A stretch of 64,000 nucleotides of DNA, taken from Streptomyces sp. NBC_00234. GTDB taxonomy: Bacteria > Actinomycetota > Actinomycetes > Streptomycetales > Streptomycetaceae. The stretch lies in assembly GCF_036195325.1 (NCBI RefSeq), contig NZ_CP108101.1:6572001-6636000 (forward strand), read 5' to 3'. Below, in pieces: positions 43,955 through 52,599 of this stretch. Both the position numbers and the translations under genes were made by a program. The notes under the pieces were generated by a model that saw only the letters and a program-made list of their open reading frames with translations, made no database searches and was not told where the DNA came from. Each line of letters starts with the position of its first letter. Position 1 is the stretch's first letter.

Positions 43955-44511
43955 GCGCGGTCGCGGACCTCAGCCGTGCGATGAGGCGTTCCTCGCCGCG
44001 CGCAGCAGGTGCGGGGCACGGGACCGCACGGCGTCGGTGACCTGCCGCTTGGACGGATTCACCATCGCGTGGCCGGCGACGGTCACGGTCGGCACCGTCT
44101 CATTCTCGAGGTTCGTCGCGGCGATGCCGGCGAACATCGTGTCGAGGTGGGGGACGCGCTGCCGGTCGAGGCGGATGTGCCTGAAAAGCGCGCGCAGCGT
44201 GGGGGATCGCTGTGCGCATCCTCAAGCGGTCGAGGACAGTCTCCAGGGGTGTCTGTACCGCCTACCAGCGCCGAGCGAGGACTTCCCCCGGCTGCATAAC
44301 GGTGCGTACGTGGCCACCGTGAGGACCGGCCACTGCTTCTACTTGCTCAACGGGGGGCACGCCGTCAACTTCCTGTACCGCGCCAGCGTGGGGCCGTTCA
44401 TCTTCCTTGTACAGGCCGAGATACTCGCCGCTTCCACTGCACTCGCCTGTGGCGGTCTCGTCCCCGGAATGCGCGAGATCAGCCCGACCGGCCGCGCCAC
44501 CATCGCCGCGA
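43955..44511. other. Gene-poor decayed stretch at the island's left edge
   Basis: 557 bases between xthA and the GntR gene. Apart from the open remnant at 43970-44221, frames on both strands carry stops and low-quality sequence; no tRNA, inverted repeat pair or integrase fragment was seen. GC is still fairly high here and falls further right. Confidence 0.5.
43970..44221 (-). pseudogene. Open stretch without start, probable gene remnant
   Basis: The minus strand is open for 83 codons up to TGA at 43970, bounded upstream by an in-frame stop at 44222-44224. It has no start codon until ATGs inside it. The tail reads HLDTMFAGIAATNLENETV and VAGHAMVNPSKRQVTDAV, which looks like real protein sequence, but I cannot assign a family. 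It is most likely the 3' part of a gene truncated when the neighbouring island arrived. Confidence 0.3.
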
Positions 44512-44895
44512 TCAGCGGGAGACTTCACCGCTGCCATCGGCCTGGGCTTCGAGGCGGGCAAGCCGGTCGTTGACTCGCCGGAGTTCGCCGCGGATGGCCT
44601 CCAGTTCCTGGCTGAGTGACAGAGATACGGGGTTAGCCTCCTTCGCGGAGGCGGGGGACATTGAGGGATCCCGGACGAAGACACCGCGACCCTGGTGGGA
44701 GATCACCGCACCTTCCTCCCGAAGTACCCGGAGCGCGCTTTGCGCGGTCATCAGCGCAATGTCGAACTCCTTCGCCAGTTTCCTCCCCGAAGGCAGCCGG
44801 CTTCCTGGCCGGTATTTCCCACTGCCGATGCCGTCGCGCAGTGCCGCGGCGACTTGCAGGTACACCGGGCGAGGGTCGTCAGGGCTCAGCTCCAT
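44512..44895 (-). CDS. Small GntR-family regulator
   Basis: This 127-residue protein has a winged helix (RPVYLQVAAALRDGIGSGKYRPGSRLPSGRKLAKEFDIALMTAQSALRVLREEGAVISHQGRGVFVRD) followed by a coiled coil (SLSQELEAIRGELRRVNDRLARLEAQ) and no effector domain. This short form is common next to mobile or integrative elements in Streptomyces (KorSA-like). Start ATG at 44895; an in-frame ATG at 44982, inside the palindrome, is an alternative. Likely binds the palindrome at 44978 and may control the methyltransferase, which starts 145 bases beyond it. Confidence 0.85.
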   Translation of the reverse strand: MELSPDDPRPVYLQVAAALRDGIGSGKYRPGSRLPSGRKLAKEFDIALMTAQSALRVLREEGAVISHQGRGVFVRDPSMSPASAKEANPVSLSLSQELEAIRGELRRVNDRLARLEAQADGSGEVSR

Positions 44896-44977
44896 GTCCA
44901 CGAGCGTAGCTGACCTAGTCCACCGATTGGCTTCTGTCGGTTCGATGGACGGCAGGAGGGCGTCGGGGTAATTTTGC

Positions 44978-44997
44978 GACATAGGTCGACCTATGTC
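44978..44997. promoter_or_regulatory. Perfect 20-bp palindrome between GntR and methyltransferase genes
   Basis: GACATAGGTCGACCTATGTC is identical to its own reverse complement. It sits 83 bases upstream of the GntR start and 145 bases upstream of the divergent methyltransferase start, as expected for an operator serving both. Confidence 0.7.
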
Positions 44998-45141
44998 AGT
45001 GGAGTCTGAGTCGGTGGCCTGACTTGAGCTGCTCAAGTCTTGACGGCCCACGGCTGCGGCTTCTGTTGAACAGGGCGTGAGGGTGTACGGAGCGGACCCC
45101 AGCCGCGAGCGTGGATACTTGTCCAGAATCTGGAGGACCAA

Positions 45142-47304
45142 GTGACGATCTTCGAACCGGAGAGCATGTTCGACGCCGTGGAGGACGGGCCGCAACGCAT
45201 TAGTCGCAGTGCAGTGCCACCCGTGTCGGCACTGGAGGCTGGATTCCCTGCCGAGATGATCTCCGCAGCTGCTGAGCGAGAGTCGTGGCGCAAGGAAATT
45301 CACCGTCCTGCCACGCACACTCACAAGTGGTGGGCGCAGCGTCTCGGATCTGTATTCCGTGGGATCTTGGCAGCTGCTGTTGCTGAAGGTGAGCAGGATG
45401 CGATGGACTGCTACAGCAGTGCGCTGCGGCTCCCCGGTCTGGTCGTTTGTGATCCCTTTGCCGGCTCAGGTACGACGCTGGCGGAGGCTGCCAAGCTTGG
45501 CGCCAAAGTTGTCGGCAGGGATATCAACCCTGTTGCCACCCTTGTTCAAAGGCAAGCTTTGGCGCCCTGGGACCGAACCCTCTTGGATGCGGCTTTCAAG
45601 AAGATCGAGTCGCAGGTCCGAGAGCGGATCGACGCGCTCCATCGGAACAAGGATGGGCTTCCCGTCCTCTACTACTTCTGGGTTGCGTTGGCCTCTTGCC
45701 CGCAGTGTCCGGCCGATGCCGCGCCAGTCGAGTTGTTCAGTCGCTATGTCTTCGCCCAGCACGCGTATCCGAAGAAACACCCGACGAGTCGCGCAACCTG
45801 CCCGCATTGTCATGCTGTCGTCGTTGTTAACGTCGTCGAGGACAGCAAGCTCACATGTCACGAGTGCGGTGAGACCTCAGGCATCTCGGGGCCTGTGAAT
45901 CGCGCCACGATGACATGCCCGAGTGGTCACGCGTCGAAGGTGCTCGATGCGCTCGGTGATCAACCGCCCGCGCTGCGCATGTATGCCAAGCAAGTCCTAT
46001 ACCCAGACGGTACGCGGCGATATGAGTCCATCGACGAATTCGACCGTGCTCTGTACGCGCAGGCTGAACGATGCCTTGCTGATGGGAGGGGGGAGCTGGT
46101 CTTGCCAGCTGGTGGGCTGGATGACGGCCACAATACCCGGCAGGCCATCAGGTGGAACTATCGAGATTGGGCTCAGTTCTTCAATGCGCGCCAGCTCTAC
46201 AGCCTGGGCCTGCTCGGAGCTGCGATCCGCGATCTGGACCCGAGCCCAGAACGGGAGGCCCTGGCTGCCCTCTTTTCGGGTGTACTGGAGTTCAATAATC
46301 TCTTCTGCTCGTTCAAGGGAGAGGGTACGGGCGCTGTTCGCCATATGTTCTCCAATCATGTACTGAAGCCTGAGCGAACTCCGCTCGAGGCTCACCCTTG
46401 GGGAACGCCTTCATCATCGGGAGCCTTCTCTACGCTGTACCAATCGCGGATTATCCGGGCATGGGACTATAAACAGAATCCGCATGACTTGATCCCATCG
46501 CAGGGGAGTGCCGAACGGCGATTCGGATTGTCGGAAGCCTTGAAGCGTGATCTCGGTAGTGCGCAGGAGTTCATCGACGGTATGGCGACGGCGTACATCA
46601 GCCATGGGTCCTCGGCGTCGTTCGACTTGCCGGATGCCTCGGTGGACCTTGTGATTACTGACCCGCCGTATATGGACAACGTCCACTACAGCGAACTCGC
46701 GGACTTCTTCCACGCCTGGTTGCGCGAGATCAAGCCGTTCGACGGCTACCCAACCGCCTCCACTACGACGCGGCATGCTGCAGAGGTACAGTCTGCCAAC
46801 CCTGCCGACTTCGGTGAGGCAATCCGTGCCGTTTGGAAGGAGTGCGCCCGTCTCCTCAAACCCCAAGGGCTCCTGGCCTTCACCTTCCACCAGGCCCGGA
46901 TCACCGGCTGGGCGGAACTGGTCAAGGCGCTCGAGTCGGCGGGATTGGTGGTCACCGCGGTCCAGCCAGTCAAAGCCGAGATGAGCACGAGCACGGTCAA
47001 GTCCAGTGCTGCGGACCCCTCCAACTTGGATTCGATTGTGGTCTGCCGCCTCGTTGGCCACAGTGCACCAACAGCGACAACGATCGCAGATGTGGAGTTG
47101 CGCGCAGTAGCTGGCCTTCGTGAGTGCCAAGAGGCAGGCGCAAAGGTCGGCTTTGCAGATGTGGAGTCGGTGGTGCGGGGCTCGGTGCTGGCCTTGCACA
47201 CGCTCCCGGGCAACTCAATGTCGATGGACTCCCTGGCAGCGGCTGCCGATGAGGCTGTGACTCGCGCTGCTGCTGCCCTGGAAGTGCGCTCTAACCGATC
47301 GTGA
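45142..47304 (+). CDS. Zinc-ribbon DNA methyltransferase (N6-adenine/N4-cytosine type, COG1743/DUF1156-like)
   Basis: 720 residues. AdoMet motif I is DPFAGSGTT (104-112) after THKWWAQRL; the catalytic motif is DPPY (507-510) in DLVITDPPYMDNVHYSELADFF. Motif I preceding motif IV with about 390 residues between fits an alpha-type order with an inserted target-recognition region. Cys pairs at 186/189, 220/223 and 239/242 look like zinc ribbons. These features recall the Zn-ribbon adenine methylases seen in phage-defence loci, though shorter than the 900-1000 residues usual there. GTG start after GGAGGACCAA. A/T-rich third positions set it apart from the genome. It converges with the nuclease-like gene, overlapping 14 bases. 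Confidence 0.9.
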   Translation: MTIFEPESMFDAVEDGPQRISRSAVPPVSALEAGFPAEMISAAAERESWRKEIHRPATHTHKWWAQRLGSVFRGILAAAVAEGEQDAMDCYSSALRLPGLVVCDPFAGSGTTLAEAAKLGAKVVGRDINPVATLVQRQALAPWDRTLLDAAFKKIESQVRERIDALHRNKDGLPVLYYFWVALASCPQCPADAAPVELFSRYVFAQHAYPKKHPTSRATCPHCHAVVVVNVVEDSKLTCHECGETSGISGPVNRATMTCPSGHASKVLDALGDQPPALRMYAKQVLYPDGTRRYESIDEFDRALYAQAERCLADGRGELVLPAGGLDDGHNTRQAIRWNYRDWAQFFNARQLYSLGLLGAAIRDLDPSPEREALAALFSGVLEFNNLFCSFKGEGTGAVRHMFSNHVLKPERTPLEAHPWGTPSSSGAFSTLYQSRIIRAWDYKQNPHDLIPSQGSAERRFGLSEALKRDLGSAQEFIDGMATAYISHGSSASFDLPDASVDLVITDPPYMDNVHYSELADFFHAWLREIKPFDGYPTASTTTRHAAEVQSANPADFGEAIRAVWKECARLLKPQGLLAFTFHQARITGWAELVKALESAGLVVTAVQPVKAEMSTSTVKSSAADPSNLDSIVVCRLVGHSAPTATTIADVELRAVAGLRECQEAGAKVGFADVESVVRGSVLALHTLPGNSMSMDSLAAAADEAVTRAAAALEVRSNRS

Positions 47305-48211
47305 GTGTCCTCAGATCGATTTCGAAACGGCCTCGCTGGGATGTCTCCTCCTTGCGCTTGGCTGGCTGAGGAAAGGGATCTTCAGCCAACTCCTCCCGCT
47401 CGGGGGACAGCTTTGCGAGCCGGTAGCAGTGGAAGATTTCCCAGACCCCATCGGATACGGATCGGGTCATCTCACGTACGTAGGCAAGAGGGTGCTCGCT
47501 GGAGAGGTCGCCGCGCTCGCTGATTAGGGTCGCCGATCCGGTAAGCCACTCCCAGCCGAGAGGATTCGGGAACACCAACATGGGGCGCTGGCGATCTGCT
47601 CCGTCTCCATACGTACCGAGGCCAATCTGCTTCTTGCGGGTACCGGTGATGCGCTCGTAGAGCACGACATCCTTGTTGAGGGCAGCACCGGCTACCAGGA
47701 CAAGAGAGTGGACGTAAACGGTCCCTGTGTCCACGCCCTCTGCCAGAGTCACAAAGAGGTAGTAGGAAGGGATCCGCAACGCCGATCCAGTTGCGGAGTA
47801 GACCCGGATCGTCTCGCATGGCGGCGTGCTGTTGTAGTCGAGACCGCTTGCACGTGCAGGCTTCCCGTTCTTGCCGAGATCCACCTTCTTCACTTCGAGG
47901 CCGAAGATCGCACGGGTGTCGTAGTCCGCGCCGCCAGTCTCCAGGAGGTAGTACTCCTCGGGCCGAGCAACGATCACGTCAGGGCTCACGAGCGGTTTGT
48001 CGGCCCTGAGGACGAGTGTGTCGTCCTGGAACTCTTCCTTGAGGATTTCTGCTACGTACTCGTCGAACGGATCATCCTGGGTGTTCCGCTTTTCGCGAAG
48101 ACGGAACGGGACGGGCTTGCCGGCCTCGTCGAAGAACCTCTCGGACAGGATGATGAAGGCCAGTCCTGGCAGATCCGTTGGTCGCACTCGATCGGTCGCA
48201 TCGTAAGTCAT
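47291..48211 (-). CDS. Probable PD-(D/E)XK restriction endonuclease
   Basis: This 306-residue protein has a plausible nuclease core: Pro77-Asp78 in VSPDVIV, then Glu106-Val-Lys108 in GLEVKKVDL, the PD...ExK pattern of type II endonucleases. LDYNSTPPCETIRVY and YYLFVTL follow, as expected for the next strands. It overlaps the methyltransferase tail-to-tail by 14 bases and shares its lower GC. The pairing is the main support for a restriction role; the family itself was not identified. ATG at 48211 has no clear ribosome site, so it may be leaderless. Confidence 0.7.
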   Translation of the reverse strand: MTYDATDRVRPTDLPGLAFIILSERFFDEAGKPVPFRLREKRNTQDDPFDEYVAEILKEEFQDDTLVLRADKPLVSPDVIVARPEEYYLLETGGADYDTRAIFGLEVKKVDLGKNGKPARASGLDYNSTPPCETIRVYSATGSALRIPSYYLFVTLAEGVDTGTVYVHSLVLVAGAALNKDVVLYERITGTRKKQIGLGTYGDGADRQRPMLVFPNPLGWEWLTGSATLISERGDLSSEHPLAYVREMTRSVSDGVWEIFHCYRLAKLSPEREELAEDPFPQPAKRKEETSQRGRFEIDLRTLTIG

Positions 48212-48772
48212 GCCGCATAGCTAACACGTTGGGCCTGCAGCGCGCTGAGACTTGATCGCATGTGCAGTCACCGCTCGGCAGCGCGGAGGCTCTCTACCGT
48301 GCCCCGATCTCGGATTCTGATGGGGCGCCATGCCGCGGTTCGGACTGGACCCTTGTTGCTATGGAGGGAGTGGACGGCCAGCAGCTTCGCCAGCCGTTCC
48401 TCAGGGCCCGCTTGCGGGCGAAGTGTCGAGTACCCGAAGACCAGACCTTCACCAGGTGAGCCCGGTGTGAGCCCGCACGGCTTCGACGGACTGTTACAAC
48501 CTGATCGTCAACACACTGCCGCCCGGCGCTGACCTGCATGGACAGCAACCGGGCGGCAGGGCTATGCCCCCTGTCGTGATCAGTCTCGACTCGGTGTACG
48601 TCAGTCCGGAGAAGCAGAGCCGGAGCCGCAGCTTCGCGCCGTACCGTCGTCGGCCATCGCGATTCACTCGTTCCCGTTGCCCGCAAGCCTGTTGACCGTG
48701 CGGCACCACAGTAGAGGCACTGTCAACGGCGGGTTGATGCGCCCATCGTGGCAGGAACGGTGTGAGGAGCGG
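48212..48772. other. Gene-poor right edge of the island
   Basis: 561 bases. A plus-strand open stretch ending near 48459 (with DWTLVAMEGVDGQQLRQPFLRAR) could be a gene tail, but it has no start with a ribosome site and no recognised family. The rest holds the hairpin at 48516 and no convincing gene. No direct repeat matching the xthA side was found. Confidence 0.5.
48516..48559. terminator. Hairpin with 11-bp stem in the island edge
   Basis: CTGCCGCCCGG (48516-48526) pairs exactly with CCGGGCGGCAG (48549-48559) around a 22-base loop. It could be a terminator for a lost gene, or a recombination or structural element. Confidence 0.45.
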
Positions 48773-49552
48773 TCAGTGGACCGAGAATCCGCCGTCGACG
48801 AAGAGTGACTGTCCGGTGACGTAGGCGGAGGCGCCGCTCGCCAGGAACACGGCCGCGCCCGCGAAGTCCTCCGCCAGCCCGTTGCGCTTGACCATCGTGC
48901 GCGCGGCCAGCGCCGCCACCTTCTCCGGGTCGGACGACAGCCGTGTGTTGAGCGGCGTCATCACGAAGCCGGGCACCAGGGTGTTGCAGGTGACCCCGTG
49001 CGGCGACCATGCTTCCGCCTGCGAGCGGGCCAGCGACTCCAGGGCGCCCTTGGAGACCCCGTAGGCGCCGCTGTTGACGAACGCCCGGTGCGCCTGCTGC
49101 GAGGTGATGTGGATGATCCGGCCGAAGCCCCGCTCCGCCATGCCGGGGCCGAAGCGCTCACCGAGCAGATAGGGCGCCTTCAGATTCACCGCCATCGTGG
49201 TGTCCCAGACGTCCTCGCCGAGCTCGCCCATCGGCGGTCGCAGGTTGATCCCGGCGCAGTTGACGAGGATGTCCGGCTCTCCGAACACCGCGGCAGCCTC
49301 CTCGGCAGCCGCGCGGACGCCCTCGGAGGTGCCCAGGTCGGCGCTCACCCAGGCCGCGCGGCAGCCGTCGGCCTTCAGTTCGTCGACCGCGACGGTCAGT
49401 TCGGCCTCCCTGCGTGCCACGATCACGACGCTCGCGCCCGCGTGGGCGAGGGCACCGGCGATGGACCTGCCGATGCCCGAGCTGCCGCCGGTCACGACGG
49501 CGACGCGGCCGTCCAGGGAGAAGAGTTCGGAGAGATACGCCTGGGTGATCAT
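48773..49552 (-). CDS. SDR-family oxidoreductase (gluconate 5-dehydrogenase-like)
   Basis: This 259-residue classical SDR has VTGGSSGIGRSIAGAL (about 21-36), NCAGINLRPP (about 102), Ser in IHITSQQAHRAF and Tyr/Lys in YGVSKGAL (about 165-169). C-terminal GQSLFVDGGFSVH. The N-terminal YLSELFSLDGRVAVVTG resembles gluconate 5-dehydrogenases. ATG at 49552. It marks the return to normal high-GC chromosome right of the island. Confidence 0.92.
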   Translation of the reverse strand: MITQAYLSELFSLDGRVAVVTGGSSGIGRSIAGALAHAGASVVIVARREAELTVAVDELKADGCRAAWVSADLGTSEGVRAAAEEAAAVFGEPDILVNCAGINLRPPMGELGEDVWDTTMAVNLKAPYLLGERFGPGMAERGFGRIIHITSQQAHRAFVNSGAYGVSKGALESLARSQAEAWSPHGVTCNTLVPGFVMTPLNTRLSSDPEKVAALAARTMVKRNGLAEDFAGAAVFLASGASAYVTGQSLFVDGGFSVH

Positions 49553-49703
49553 GGCCAAACCCTAATCGTGGGCCCGCTCGGGGGCGCGACCGGTCACCGC
49601 GCAAGTCGGTACGGCCCGGTCCGTCTTGAGATCTCCGGGCTCGGGAGGGAATCCGCCGCGCGCCCTGTGGTGCGGAACACGGCAGGGATGGGACCCTAGT
49701 GGT

Positions 49704-50144
49704 ATGAACATCCCTTTCTTGGACAACTGGCGTAAGCGTCAGGGTGGTACGCGGGGGGTCGCTCTCGCCGCGGCCGTCGAGGCCGACCCGGACGGTGTGG
49801 CCGAGTTGCTCGCCGAATGCGAGTTGCTGCGTGTCCGAGCGGAGCAGAACGGACTCGAACTGGACGACAGTCCCGCCTCGTTGACCGCCCTCGACCAGCT
49901 GCCGCCCCGCTGGCGCGACGACCCCGAGGAGCTGCCCTGGCTCGGCAACGACGCGGGCCTGTACCTCGGCACGGTCCTCGTGCGTACCGTGCCCGGTGCC
50001 GTGTGGCACATCAGGCCCAGCGGCCAGCCCGTGGTGTGCCTGGATTCCGGGCGCGAGATCGACGTGGTCGAGGCCGGCCTGGACTGGGCGATGTCGGGCA
50101 GTCCGGAGCTCTCCCAGGTGTACGCGGAGTCCGCCGAGGGCTGA
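49704..50144 (+). CDS. DUF6278-like conserved Streptomyces protein
   Basis: This 146-residue cytosolic protein starts MNIPFLDNWRKRQGG and has LPPRWRDDPEELPWLGNDAGLYLGTVLVRTVPGAVWHI and EIDVVEAGLDWAMS. It is recognised only as a conserved actinobacterial family. ATG at 49704. It precedes the amino acid ABC operon by 124 bases but ends before that operon's leader. Confidence 0.7.
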   Translation: MNIPFLDNWRKRQGGTRGVALAAAVEADPDGVAELLAECELLRVRAEQNGLELDDSPASLTALDQLPPRWRDDPEELPWLGNDAGLYLGTVLVRTVPGAVWHIRPSGQPVVCLDSGREIDVVEAGLDWAMSGSPELSQVYAESAEG

Positions 50145-50161
50145 CGCCGTCACCAAATCGA

Positions 50162-50203
50162 GATAAACAGCCTTATCGTGCCCCCATGCGTGTCGCCTGC
50201 TAA
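50162..50203 (+). promoter_or_regulatory. Leader of the amino acid ABC operon: GATAA/TTATC repeat and mini-ORF MRVAC
   Basis: GATAA-acagcc-TTATC (50162-50177) is an inverted repeat in the 124-base gap before the ATPase gene. Nine bases on, ATG-CGT-GTC-GCC-TGC-TAA (50186-50203) is a complete five-codon reading frame ending in Cys. Short Cys-containing upstream frames act as attenuators in actinobacteria; here this is only a possibility. Confidence 0.3.
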
Positions 50204-50268
50204 GTCCCTTACCCGGACGGATAGTTTGCGCAGACTTCGACACAAGCGACATATGGGTAGGGCAGTGT

Positions 50269-51012
<744 letters not shown>

Positions 51013-51023
51013 CGGGGGGATTC

Positions 51024-51938
51024 ATGGTGCGTACGAGAAGAGCCCTGGCCGCCCTGGTCTGCCTGCTGCTCGCCGTTCTCGCCGCGGGCTGCGGCAAGGA
51101 GGGCAGCCCGCCGGTCAAGGGGCCCAAGCCCGGGGCGCTGCCCCAGTACGAGGTCGACACCGGCTTCGAGCTGCCCGAGTCCAGCACGTGGCGCAAGGCC
51201 AAGAGCCGGGGATACCTGGTGGTCGGAGCCAAGGAGGACCAGCCGTACCTGGGTGAGAAGGACCCGGCCAGCGGCATCTACTCCGGCTTCGACATCGAGA
51301 TCGCCCGCATGATGGCGGCCTCCCTCGGCTTCGAGCCGGACACCATCCGCTTCAAGACCATCGCGTCCGCCAACCGCGAGACCGCCCTCCAGAACGGGCA
51401 GATCGACTACTACGTCGGCACCTACACCATCAACGACATGCGCAAGAAGCTCGTGGGCTTCGCCGGGCCGTACTACATGGCCGGTCAGGGTCTGCTGGTG
51501 CGCAGCGACGAGGACGACATCAACGGGCCTCAGGACCTGGCCGGCAAGACCGTCTGCTCCGCCGCCGGGTCGACGCCGTACCAGCGGATCGCCGAGGACT
51601 ATCCCGAAGCGGACCTCGTCGCCTACGACACGTACTCGATCTGCGTCGACAACCTGCTGACCTTCCAGGTCGACGCCGTCACGACCGACGACGCCATCCT
51701 GCTGGGCTTCGCCGCCAAGGCACCCGACGAGATGAAGGTGGTCGGGAAGCCGTTCTCCGAGGAGCCGTACGGCATCGGCGTCCCGCGCGGCGACAACGCG
51801 CTGCGCTTCGCGCTGGACGACGCCCTGGAGGCCAACGAGAAGAACGGCAACTGGAAGAAGGCGTTCGAAGCGACGCTGGGGCTCTCCGGAGTGCCCGCGC
51901 CGACGCCGCCGCCCATCGACCGCTACCCGGCGAACTGA
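51024..51938 (+). CDS. gluB: Amino acid-binding lipoprotein (family 3)
   Basis: This 304-residue SBP_bac_3 protein has lipobox LAAGC (Cys near 22). The binding fold follows with GYLVVGAKEDQPYLGEKDPASGIYSGFDIEIARMMA, FKTIASANRETALQNGQIDYYVGTYTINDMRKK and GIGVPRGDNALRFALDDAL. It has three Cys after the lipid one, two of them in VCSAAG and SICVDN, possibly a disulfide. ATG 12 bases after the ATPase stop. Confidence 0.93.
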   Translation: MVRTRRALAALVCLLLAVLAAGCGKEGSPPVKGPKPGALPQYEVDTGFELPESSTWRKAKSRGYLVVGAKEDQPYLGEKDPASGIYSGFDIEIARMMAASLGFEPDTIRFKTIASANRETALQNGQIDYYVGTYTINDMRKKLVGFAGPYYMAGQGLLVRSDEDDINGPQDLAGKTVCSAAGSTPYQRIAEDYPEADLVAYDTYSICVDNLLTFQVDAVTTDDAILLGFAAKAPDEMKVVGKPFSEEPYGIGVPRGDNALRFALDDALEANEKNGNWKKAFEATLGLSGVPAPTPPPIDRYPAN

Positions 51939-51954
51939 GGGGACCGGCCCGCAC

Positions 51955-52599
51955 ATGGATGTACTCACGGAGAACTTCTCCCTCTACGGCAAGGGGTTCC
52001 TCGGCACCGTCGAACTCACCGTCTACTCCTCGGCCCTCGCCCTGGTCCTCGGCTTCCTCATGGCCTCGTGCCGGGTCGCGCCCGTCGGTTCCTTCCGGGT
52101 CCTCGGCACGGTCTGGGTGACGGTCCTGCGCAACACCCCGCTCACCCTGCTCTTCTTCGCGGTGCTGCTCGGGCTGCCGCGCTTCGGGCTCGTCCTGCCG
52201 TTCGAGGTCTTCGCCGTCCTCGCGCTCGGGTGCTACACCTCCGCGTTCATCTGCGAAGTCCTGCGCTCCGGCATCAACACCGTGCCCACGGGCCAGGGCG
52301 AAGCGGCGCGCAGCCTCGGGATGACCTTCGGGCAGACCCTCAACACGGTCGTCCTTCCGCAGGCGTTCCGCTCGGTGATCCCACCCGTCGGCTCGACCCT
52401 CATCGCGCTCGCCAAGAACTCGGCGATCGCCGGCGCCTTCAGCGTCACGGAGCTGCTCGGCACCTACAAGCCCCTCAACGAGATGGGCTACAGCATCGTC
52501 TGGTCCTTCGTGTGGATCGCCGTCGGCTACCTGATCATCACCCTGTCCATCAGCGCGCTCTTCCACGTGATGGAGAAGCGCTGGGGAGTCGCCCGATGA
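51955..52599 (+). CDS. gluC: Amino acid ABC transporter permease 1
   Basis: This 214-residue permease has five helices and the coupling loop RSGINTVPTGQGEAARSLGMTFGQTLNTVVLPQAFRSVIPP (EAARSLGM is the EAA motif). It is shorter than permease 2. Start ATG at 51955 after GGGGACCGGCCCGCAC. It overlaps the next gene by ATGA. Confidence 0.93.
   Translation: MDVLTENFSLYGKGFLGTVELTVYSSALALVLGFLMASCRVAPVGSFRVLGTVWVTVLRNTPLTLLFFAVLLGLPRFGLVLPFEVFAVLALGCYTSAFICEVLRSGINTVPTGQGEAARSLGMTFGQTLNTVVLPQAFRSVIPPVGSTLIALAKNSAIAGAFSVTELLGTYKPLNEMGYSIVWSFVWIAVGYLIITLSISALFHVMEKRWGVAR

Noticed and set aside
44262-44684. A 140-codon minus-strand frame overlapping the small GntR gene
   Set aside because: It is out of frame with the clear GntR coding region and has low-complexity sequence; no ribosome site.
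48294-48686. A 130-codon minus-strand frame at the island's right edge
   Set aside because: No recognisable family, Arg/Ser-rich shadow-like composition, and it runs through the 48516 hairpin.
43955-48772. Integrative element with integrase and att sites
   Set aside because: No integrase, relaxase, excisionase or tRNA gene was seen and no matching direct repeats were found at the edges; only the GntR gene and low GC hint at mobility.
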